A DNA stretch of 7,199 nt from Paracoccaceae bacterium (lineage in GTDB: Bacteria > Pseudomonadota > Alphaproteobacteria > Rhodobacterales > Rhodobacteraceae), in assembly GCA_026982515.1 (NCBI GenBank), contig JALSGY010000001.1, forward strand, positions 1 through 7,199. The letters run 5' to 3'. The notes under the pieces are model-generated. The model was not told the DNA's origin, made no database searches, and was given only the letters and a program-made list of their open reading frames with translations. Both the position numbers and the translations under genes were made by a program. Of the stretch, positions 1 to 6,319 are shown in pieces (the first letter of the stretch is position 1; every line of letters starts with the position of its first letter).

Positions 1-1368
<1,368 letters not shown>

Positions 1369-1378
1369 GGTTTTCGTG

Positions 1379-1383
1379 CTCCT
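1379..1383 (-). promoter_or_regulatory. Ribosome binding site of pckA
   Basis: AGGAG on the minus strand, 10 nt before the ATG at 1368. It supports this start codon. Confidence 0.7.
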
Positions 1384-1469
1384 GTGCCAGTGCTGGCGTC
1401 TTGGTCCTGTCAGTTGATGCATTCCCGGAGGATGCCGCAAAGGGAGGAAAACCGCCCCCCGAGGCCTCG

Positions 1470-1498
1470 CTATAACATGCGAATTTTCCAAGGGAACA
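1470..1498 (-). promoter_or_regulatory. Possible pckA promoter
   Basis: On the minus strand TTATAG (1475-1470) could serve as the -10 element, with a weak -35-like TGTTCC (1498-1493) 17 bp upstream. This would give a leader of about 95 nt. The poor -35 match would suit a promoter that needs an activator, and the tandem repeats lie directly upstream, from about -45 to -100 of the predicted start. This is a pattern match only. Confidence 0.3.
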
Positions 1499-1509
1499 GG
1501 GGCCTTGCG

Positions 1510-1566
1510 CGAAGTTAGCGCAACCATGCGAAGTTAGCGCAACCACCCGAAGTTAGCGCAATCATC
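1510..1566. repeat. Three 19-bp tandem repeats, probable operator array of pckA
   Basis: Three head-to-tail copies at exact 19-bp period start at 1510, 1529 and 1548. Each begins CGAAGTTAGCGCAA; only the last few bases vary. The core GTTAGCGCAAC (1514-1524, 1533-1543, and 1552-1562 with final T) is an imperfect CG-centred palindrome. It resembles the GTTAGCGCTAAC and TTGCGCAA types of site bound by LacI/GalR-family regulators. An extra inverted half-site TTGCGC (1505-1510) faces the first copy. LacI-family regulators of central carbon metabolism that act on pckA are known in alphaproteobacteria (CceR of Rhodobacter sphaeroides, PckR of Sinorhizobium meliloti), so the array is plausibly a site for such a protein. 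The repeats are seen directly; the regulator's identity is inferred. Confidence 0.75.
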
Positions 1567-1570
1567 CGCC

Positions 1571-1585
1571 CCCGCCGCGGGCGGG
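1571..1585. repeat. Short GC-rich hairpin
   Basis: CCCGCC and GGCGGG pair across a 3-nt GCG loop, five bases past the last tandem repeat. No T-run follows on either strand, so it is not a convincing terminator. It could be a spacer structure or mere GC bias. Confidence 0.35.
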
Positions 1586-1601
1586 TGAGGCGGTGAAGTG
1601 A

Positions 1602-1632
1602 GGCAAATTAGTCAAAGATTACGGAATTTGCC
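1602..1632. repeat. Perfect 8-bp inverted repeat upstream of chvI
   Basis: GGCAAATT (1602-1609) and AATTTGCC (1625-1632) form a perfect dyad with 15 bp between arms and arm centres 23 bp apart. It lies about 45-75 bp upstream of the possible chvI promoter, in an AT-rich patch. The spacing suits a dimeric regulator contacting two major grooves, or a weak hairpin if it is transcribed. I do not recognise it as a published consensus. Confidence 0.5.
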
Positions 1633-1674
1633 GTTCCATAAGGGGAGCAAGGGCGGCTGATTCGCAGTTAACAG

Positions 1675-1703
1675 TTGATTCCAAGGGCCGGAAACGGGAT
1701 TAT
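1675..1703 (+). promoter_or_regulatory. Possible chvI promoter
   Basis: TTGATT (1675-1680) and GATTAT (1698-1703) are separated by 17 bp, giving a sigma70-like arrangement about 45 bp before the chvI ATG. Each hexamer matches the consensus only in part. TATGCT at 1701 is an alternative -10 with an over-long 20-bp spacer. An AAGGA at 1733-1737 serves as ribosome binding site, 11 nt before the ATG. Confidence 0.35.
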
Positions 1704-1748
1704 GCTGAAAAAAATGACAAGTAGAGCAGCACAAGGATACCTCTTATC

Positions 1749-2450
1749 ATGTCGAGGATAGCATTGGTGGATGACGACAGGAACATCCTGACGTCGGTAT
1801 CCATGACTCTGGAGGCCGAGGGCTTCGAGGTCGAAACCTACAACGATGGACAGGCGGCACTCGATGCCTTCAACAAGGAACTGCCGGACATGGCGGTGCT
1901 GGACATAAAGATGCCCCGCATGGACGGGATGGATCTGCTGCAGCGGCTGCGCCAGAAAACCTCGATGCCGGTCATTTTCCTCACCTCCAAGGATGACGAG
2001 ATCGACGAGGTGCTCGGCCTGCGCATGGGGGCCGACGATTATGTCAAGAAACCGTTTTCCCAGCGCCTTCTGGTGGAACGCATCCGTGCCCTGCTGCGCC
2101 GTCAGGAAGCGATCGAGAGCGGCGAGCGCCCCGATGGAGAAGAGCACAAGGTCATGGTGCGCGGCAACCTCACCATGGACCCGCTGCGCCACGCCGTGAC
2201 GTGGAAGGGCAAGGATGTCTCTCTCACGGTCACCGAGTTTCTGCTGCTGCAGGCGCTGGCCCAGCGCCCCGGCTTCGTGAAAAGCCGCGATCAGCTGATG
2301 GATGTGGCCTATGACGATCAGGTCTATGTGGATGATCGCACGATCGACAGCCACATCAAGCGGCTGCGCAAGAAGATGCGCTCGGTGGACGAGGAGTTCT
2401 CTGCAATCGAGACTCTCTACGGTATCGGGTACAGGTACAACGAAGAATAA
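1749..2450 (+). CDS. chvI: Two-component response regulator ChvI (OmpR/PhoB class)
   Basis: DNA-binding response regulator of the ChvG/ChvI (ExoS/ChvI, BvrS/BvrR) pair, which in alphaproteobacteria controls envelope, acid-stress and host-interaction genes. The 233 residues are normal for the class. The receiver domain (about 2-115) has acidic pocket Asp8-Asp9-Asp10, phospho-acceptor Asp52 in VLDIKMPRMDG, switch Thr79/Ser80 and conserved Lys101 in YVKKPF. A winged-helix output domain follows (about 132-232), with VSLTVTEFLLL and the DDRTIDSHIKRLRKKM recognition-helix region. The ATG at 1749 gives the standard N-terminus SRIALVDDD and has an AAGGA 11 nt upstream. Its TAA overlaps the ATG of chvG by one base (TAATG), so the pair should be translationally coupled. 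Divergence from pckA and linkage to hprK support ChvI over other OmpR-like regulators. Confidence 0.95.
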   Translation: MSRIALVDDDRNILTSVSMTLEAEGFEVETYNDGQAALDAFNKELPDMAVLDIKMPRMDGMDLLQRLRQKTSMPVIFLTSKDDEIDEVLGLRMGADDYVKKPFSQRLLVERIRALLRRQEAIESGERPDGEEHKVMVRGNLTMDPLRHAVTWKGKDVSLTVTEFLLLQALAQRPGFVKSRDQLMDVAYDDQVYVDDRTIDSHIKRLRKKMRSVDEEFSAIETLYGIGYRYNEE

Positions 2451-4171
2451 TGACACTCGCGTCGAGGATAGACGTGCGGGATTCGGAACTGACCAGGGAC
2501 ACCGACGTCGTTCTCGGGGAGGATTGGATCGCCCCGCAGACGGAGGCGGATTCGGAGCTTCGAGCCCGCCGCGCCCGTCGCGGCCTGTTCTCGATCAACC
2601 GCTCGCCTCTGGCGCGCAAGATCGTCACTTTCAACCTGCTGGCGCTGATCATCCTGGTGGCCGGGGTTCTCTATCTCAACCCGTTCCGTGACAGCCTCGT
2701 CACTTTGCGCGAGCGCGGGCTGGTTTCCGAGGCCGAACTGGTCGCCGATGTGCTGGAGGCCCGGCTTTCCGCTTCCGATCAGGCAAACCTGGCCGGCCCG
2801 GATGTGGCCGGAACGCTCTCCGGCCTGGATCTGAACCCCGGTGTCGAGGTCTACCTGTTCGACAGCAGGGGCAATCTCGTGGCCACTACCGTCGGCAGCC
2901 CCCGTTCCGGGCAGGCGCCGGTAGCCGGTTTCAAGGAGGGCGGGCGCAGCACCATCATCACCGGCTTCCTCAATTCGGTGTTCGAGGCCATCTCGGCCCT
3001 GCTGGCCCCCGGCAGCCCGCCGCTTCCCGATTACGACCCTCAGGAACAGCTGCGCGGGCTGGTTCCCGCCACCCTGTCGGGCACCACTCAGGTGAATACC
3101 GGCGTCGATGGCAGCGGCGGCACGATCTTCTCGGTCGCCACGCCGGTGATGGCCGATGGCCGCCCGGTGGGGGCGGTGGCGCTGACCAGCGCGGCCGGCG
3201 AGATCGACGAGCTGGTGCGCGCCGAGCGCGAGCAGATCCTGCAGATGTTCGTCATCGCCATTCTCGTATCCGTCGGACTCAGCTTGGTGCTGGCCTCGAC
3301 GATTGCCAATCCGCTTTCCGACCTGGCCACCGCCGCGGAGGTGGGCCGTGATCGCAATTCGCGCAAGATGAGCCCCGGGCGGGTGCGCATCCCTGATCTC
3401 TCCGGCCGGCCCGACGAGATCGGCAGGCTGTCGAGCGCCCTGCGCGGCATGGTCTCTGCACTTTATGACCGGATCGAGGCGAACGAACAGTTCGCCGCCG
3501 ACGTGGCCCATGAAATCAAGAACCCGCTGGCCTCGCTGCGCTCGGCTGTGGGGACGCTGCGGGTGGCCAGGCGCGAGGACCAGCGCAACAAGCTGCTGGA
3601 TGTGATCGAACATGACGTGCGGCGCCTCGACCGGCTGGTCAGCGACATCTCCAACGCCTCGCGCCTCGACAGCGAACTGGTGAAGGAAGAGGAAGAGCCC
3701 TTCGACCTCACCCGGATGATCCGCAACATCAACGATCATCTCGGCAAGGAGGCGGCCGAAAAGGGGATCGAGTTCATTTCCGACCTTCCCAAGGAGCCGA
3801 TCATCATCCAGGGCCTCGAGGCGCGCCTGGCGCAGGTGTTCGTGAACCTGATCACCAACGCGATCTCCTTCTGCGAAGAAGGTGATGCAATCCGGGTCTG
3901 GGCGCGGCAGCGCGAAAACCGGGTGCTGGCGGTGGTCGAGGATACCGGCCCGGGGATTCCCGACCAGGCGCTGACCAAGATCTTCAACCGGTTCTACACC
4001 TCGCGCCCCGAGGGGCAGTTCGGCAACAACTCCGGCCTGGGGCTGGCGATCTCGAAACAGATCGTGGAGGCCCACGGCGGTGTGATCTGGGCCGAGAACA
4101 TCCGTCCCACGGATGCCGATATCTCCTCCGAACCGCTGGGCGCCCGTTTCGTCGTGGGGCTGCCGGTCTGA
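2450..4171 (+). CDS. chvG: Sensor histidine kinase ChvG (ExoS/BvrS family)
   Basis: Inner-membrane kinase that phosphorylates ChvI. Its 573 residues read in order: a charged cytoplasmic N-terminus of 57 residues with an Arg-rich patch at 38-44; first membrane helix about 58-77; periplasmic sensor region about 78-265; second membrane helix about 266-286; HAMP linker about 287-341; dimerisation domain with H-box FAADVAHEIKNPL and phospho-acceptor His354; then an HATPase domain with N-box NLITNAISF (Asn470), G1 box EDTGPGIP (498-504), F-box FNRFYTSRP and G2 box GLGLAIS (529-535). Every catalytic motif is intact. In rhizobia the periplasmic region is held in check by ExoR; whether that holds here cannot be told from this window. 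The start overlaps the chvI stop as TAATG. A gap of 84 bp to hprK holds no clear terminator, so readthrough is likely. Confidence 0.95.
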   Translation: MTLASRIDVRDSELTRDTDVVLGEDWIAPQTEADSELRARRARRGLFSINRSPLARKIVTFNLLALIILVAGVLYLNPFRDSLVTLRERGLVSEAELVADVLEARLSASDQANLAGPDVAGTLSGLDLNPGVEVYLFDSRGNLVATTVGSPRSGQAPVAGFKEGGRSTIITGFLNSVFEAISALLAPGSPPLPDYDPQEQLRGLVPATLSGTTQVNTGVDGSGGTIFSVATPVMADGRPVGAVALTSAAGEIDELVRAEREQILQMFVIAILVSVGLSLVLASTIANPLSDLATAAEVGRDRNSRKMSPGRVRIPDLSGRPDEIGRLSSALRGMVSALYDRIEANEQFAADVAHEIKNPLASLRSAVGTLRVARREDQRNKLLDVIEHDVRRLDRLVSDISNASRLDSELVKEEEEPFDLTRMIRNINDHLGKEAAEKGIEFISDLPKEPIIIQGLEARLAQVFVNLITNAISFCEEGDAIRVWARQRENRVLAVVEDTGPGIPDQALTKIFNRFYTSRPEGQFGNNSGLGLAISKQIVEAHGGVIWAENIRPTDADISSEPLGARFVVGLPV

Positions 4172-4255
4172 GGTTGTGCCCCGGCGCTGAGCCCCGCACA
4201 GGACAATGGCGGGCGCTCTTCGCAACCGGGCAGGACGCCATGCAAGAGGAAAGGC

Positions 4256-4693
4256 ATGATCCACCGACCACAGGGCAACCGGCAGATCATCCACGCCAGC
4301 TGCGTGGCGCTTGATGGCGCGGGCGTGCTGATCATGGGGCCGTCGGGTTCGGGCAAGTCGGCCATGGCGCTGCGGCTGATGGCGCTCGGGGCGCGGCTGG
4401 TGGCCGATGACCGCACCATCCTTGAGGTCACGCAAGAGGGGCTCGTCGCCCGCTGCCCGCCGCAGCTTCGCGGCCGGATCGAGGCCCGCGGGGTCGGTAT
4501 CCTGGCCGCCGCATGCGTGGCTTGCGCCCCTCTGCGGCTTGCCGTCGATCTTGGCCAGCGGGAGGAGGAGCGCCTGCCGCCGACCCGCACCGCCCGTTTT
4601 CTCAGGCGCGAGGTTCCGCTGCTTCACAGCCCCGTGCATGGACATTTCCCCGAAGCCGTCGTGCAATATCTCAAGGGAGGAAGATGCGACTGA
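4256..4693 (+). CDS. hprK: HPr kinase/phosphorylase, short alphaproteobacterial form
   Basis: P-loop enzyme that phosphorylates, and by phosphorolysis dephosphorylates, a serine of HPr. At 145 residues it is about half the Firmicute protein of around 310 and consists only of the C-terminal catalytic domain, as is usual in alphaproteobacteria. Motifs: Walker A GPSGSGKS at 28-35 (Lys34, Ser35), catalytic Asp pair in LVADD (51-52), and the family signature RIEARGVGIL (74-83). The start has a GAGGAAAGG directly upstream; a nearer ATG at 4240 is out of frame. Its target is encoded four genes on as ptsH, whose Ser49 site is intact. In Brucella and Sinorhizobium hprK also follows chvG/bvrS. The 3' end overlaps the rapZ start. 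Small size means that the N-terminal domain is absent, not that the gene is truncated. Confidence 0.93.
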   Translation: MIHRPQGNRQIIHASCVALDGAGVLIMGPSGSGKSAMALRLMALGARLVADDRTILEVTQEGLVARCPPQLRGRIEARGVGILAAACVACAPLRLAVDLGQREEERLPPTRTARFLRREVPLLHSPVHGHFPEAVVQYLKGGRCD

Positions 4694-4695
4694 TG
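4675..4695 (+). promoter_or_regulatory. rapZ ribosome binding site and start choice
   Basis: GGGAGG (4675-4680) sits inside the hprK end. Two in-frame starts follow: ATG 4684, only 3 nt past the site and overlapping hprK by 10 bp, and ATG 4693, 12 nt past it and overlapping the hprK stop by one base as TGATG. The second repeats the chvI/chvG coupling style. Neither spacing is ideal, so the start is uncertain by three codons. Confidence 0.6.
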
Positions 4696-5625
4696 CCCCG
4701 GATGCCAGACAACCCCGGCCCTGCCCCCGGGCCCGCGCGCGGCGGCGGCCAGCGGCTGGTCCTTGTCACCGGCCCCTCGGGGGCGGGGCGCCAGACCGCG
4801 GTCAAGGCGCTTGAGGATATCGGCTTCGAGGCCATTGACAACCTGCCGCTCTCGCTGACGCCGCGGCTGCTGGAGGGGCCGCCGATCGGGCGGCCCCTGG
4901 CGCTGGGGATCGACGTACGCAACCGGGATTTTTCGGTCAACGCACTGATCGAAACGGTGGACATGTTCTCGCACCGGCCCGATCTGGAGTTCGAGTTTCT
5001 CTACCTCGACTGCAACGCCGATGTGCTGCTGCGCCGCTTTTCCGAAACCCGGCGGCGGCACCCCCTGGCACTCGCGGAATCGCCGCTTTTGGGGATCGAG
5101 CGGGAGTTCGACCTGCTGGGTCCGATCCGGGCGCGGGCCAACCTTCTGATCGACACCTCCGATCTCACCCCGCACGAGTTGCGCGCCGAACTCGAAAGAT
5201 GGTTCGGCTCCACTGACGGCAGCCGGCTGGCGGTGTCGGTGCAGTCGTTTTCCTACAAGCGGGGTGTGCCGCGCGGCGTCGACATGATCTTTGACTGCCG
5301 TTTCCTGCGCAACCCCTACTGGGAGGCCGGCCTGCGCCCGCTCGACGGGCGCGATGCGCAGGTTGCGGCCCATGTGGAGGGCGATGAGCGCTTCGGCGAG
5401 TTTTTCGACCGTGTCGTGGGGCTGATGGAGATGCTGCTGCCGGCTTTCTCCGAAGAGGGCAAATCCTACCTCTCCGTGGCCTTCGGCTGCACCGGAGGGC
5501 AGCACCGCTCGGTCGTGGTGGCGGAAAAACTGGCGAATGCACTTGCAGCATCGGGATGGCAGGTGTCTAAAAGGCACCGGGAACTGGAGCGTCAGGCAGG
5601 CAACAAGGCGCCGCTGGCCGGATAG
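4684..5625 (+). CDS. rapZ: RapZ/YvcJ-family nucleotide- and RNA-binding protein
   Basis: RapZ in E. coli is an RNA adaptor that directs the sRNA GlmZ to RNase E and so sets amino-sugar synthesis. GlmZ is not known from alphaproteobacteria, so the role here is open. The gene gives 313 residues (310 from ATG 4693) against about 285-300 in the family; the surplus is a Pro/Gly-rich N-terminus at 4-22. The N-terminal P-loop domain reads GPSGAGRQTA (30-39), then ALEDIGFEAIDNLPL (42-56) and a Walker-B-like LYLDC (107-110, Asp109). The C-terminal RNA-binding domain has SFSYKRGVPRGVDMIFDCRF (188-207), RNPYW and GCTGGQHRSV (268-277). The P-loop is odd: the usual Lys-Ser/Thr is Arg36-Gln37. A longer reading from 4513 would run deep into hprK and is rejected. 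Position between hprK and the PTS genes fits the known rpoN-PTS neighbourhoods of this family. Confidence 0.93.
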   Translation: MRLMPRMPDNPGPAPGPARGGGQRLVLVTGPSGAGRQTAVKALEDIGFEAIDNLPLSLTPRLLEGPPIGRPLALGIDVRNRDFSVNALIETVDMFSHRPDLEFEFLYLDCNADVLLRRFSETRRRHPLALAESPLLGIEREFDLLGPIRARANLLIDTSDLTPHELRAELERWFGSTDGSRLAVSVQSFSYKRGVPRGVDMIFDCRFLRNPYWEAGLRPLDGRDAQVAAHVEGDERFGEFFDRVVGLMEMLLPAFSEEGKSYLSVAFGCTGGQHRSVVVAEKLANALAASGWQVSKRHRELERQAGNKAPLAG

Positions 5626-5628
5626 GAT

Positions 5629-5633
5629 GAGGG
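5629..5633 (+). promoter_or_regulatory. Ribosome binding site for the GTG-started EIIA gene
   Basis: GAGGG lies 6 nt before GTG 5640. Two nearby ATGs (5627, 5635) are out of frame, and the one at 5635 meets a stop after two codons. GTG is therefore the start. Confidence 0.7.
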
Positions 5634-5639
5634 TATGGC

Positions 5640-6032
5640 GTGATCGGCATCGTGATCGTCGCACATGGGGGTCTGGCCAGGGAATACCTGGCCGCTGTCG
5701 AGCACGTTGTCGGCAAGCAATCCGGCATTCGGGCCATTTCCATCGAGGCCGATTATGACCGTGCCGCCAAGCAGGCCGAGATCTGCGCCGCCGCCGACAT
5801 CGTGGATACCGGCGACGGGGTGATCATCGTCACCGACATGTTCGGCGGCTCGCCTTCCAACCTGTCGCTGGTGGCCTGTTCCTGCAGCAACCGGCAGATC
5901 ATCTACGGGGCCAACCTGCCGATGCTGGTGAAACTGGCGAAATCCCGCCATCTGCCGGTGCCGGTCGCGGTGGAAAATGCCAAGGCGGCCGGGCGCAAGT
6001 ATATTGACAGCCTCGACATCACTCCGGAATGA
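5640..6032 (+). CDS. manX: Mannose-type PTS EIIA domain protein
   Basis: Single-domain EIIA of the mannose/ascorbate-fold class; the symbol ptsM is also used in Brucella. It accepts phosphate from His-phosphorylated HPr on His9 (motif VIVAHGGLA) and here probably acts as a regulator, because no EIIB, EIIC or EIID genes are in view. The 130 residues match the domain's usual size. The second signature TDMFGGSPSN (65-74) carries the Asp66 that pairs with the active histidine. Alphaproteobacteria often hold this EIIA with HPr and HprK but without a sugar permease, forming an incomplete PTS thought to report carbon or nitrogen state. The start is GTG 5640, 14 bp after rapZ, and ptsH follows after 7 bp. 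Its regulatory partner is unknown from this window. Confidence 0.93.
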   Translation: MIGIVIVAHGGLAREYLAAVEHVVGKQSGIRAISIEADYDRAAKQAEICAAADIVDTGDGVIIVTDMFGGSPSNLSLVACSCSNRQIIYGANLPMLVKLAKSRHLPVPVAVENAKAAGRKYIDSLDITPE

Positions 6033-6039
6033 CCGCTGC

Positions 6040-6318
6040 ATGAGTACCACCTGTTCCCGCAAACTTCGCATCGTGAACGAAAAGGGCCTGCATGCCCGGG
6101 CCTCGGCAAGGATGGTCGAGGTGGTGGAGGCCCATGACGCCAGCGCCGAGGTGAGCAAGGACGGGCTCACCGCCTCGGGCGACTCGATCATGGGGCTTTT
6201 GATGTTGGCAGCATCGAAGGGAAGCACTATTGAGGTTGTGACCACTGGCCCGGAGGCGGAGAAACTGGCCGATTCCCTGGAGGCGCTCGTCGCCGACAAG
6301 TTCGGCGAAGACGCCTGA
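6040..6318 (+). CDS. ptsH: Phosphocarrier protein HPr
   Basis: Small cytosolic phosphocarrier of 92 residues. It takes phosphate from enzyme I on His18 (motif GLHARAS, 16-22) and passes it to EIIA. The HprK target is Ser49 in GDSIMGLLML, also intact, so both regulatory inputs are available and the hprK gene upstream has a substrate. Start ATG 6040 gives the normal HPr N-terminus; an open frame reaching back to 5977 would overlap the EIIA end and add 21 unrelated residues. No strong ribosome binding site precedes the ATG, only GGAA 10 nt away, which suggests translation coupled to EIIA. Enzyme I (ptsP or ptsI) is not in this window. Confidence 0.95.
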   Translation: MSTTCSRKLRIVNEKGLHARASARMVEVVEAHDASAEVSKDGLTASGDSIMGLLMLAASKGSTIEVVTTGPEAEKLADSLEALVADKFGEDA

Positions 6319-6319
6319 G

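Larger units (their letters stand above)
1369..1748. other. Divergent intergenic regulatory region between pckA and chvI
   Basis: This 380-bp stretch separates the two divergent start codons and holds no convincing gene. It is more AT-rich than the flanking genes, especially at 1595-1750. In order from the pckA side it contains the pckA ribosome binding site and leader, a possible pckA promoter, three 19-bp tandem repeats, a short GC hairpin, an 8-bp inverted repeat and a possible chvI promoter. A short minus-strand frame (1546-1283) starts inside the repeats and runs through the leader into pckA out of frame. It has no family resemblance and I do not call it. Confidence 0.85.

Noticed and set aside
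1505..1566. Tandem repeats as a CRISPR array or plasmid-type replication iterons
   Set aside because: The copies are contiguous at 19 bp with no spacers, only three in number, and no replication or cas gene is nearby; the position upstream of pckA favours an operator array.
1571..1585. GC hairpin as an intrinsic terminator
   Set aside because: There is no T-run on either strand and it lies between two divergent promoters, where no transcript is expected to end.
1668..2456. 262-codon minus-strand frame antisense to chvI
   Set aside because: Shadow of chvI; its composition is typical of antisense frames and it covers the chvI promoter region.
4172..4255. Possible terminator or promoter between chvG and hprK
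   Set aside because: I found only short GGTTG/CAACC complementarity, with no stable stem followed by a T-run and no clear promoter hexamers.
2417..4666. 749-codon open frame on the minus strand antisense to chvG and hprK
   Set aside because: Composition is that of a GC-rich shadow frame with many His, Arg, Gly and Asp and no domain; the plus strand carries motif-complete genes over the whole span.
4624..5664. 346-codon minus-strand frame antisense to rapZ
   Set aside because: Shadow of rapZ, with no family motif.
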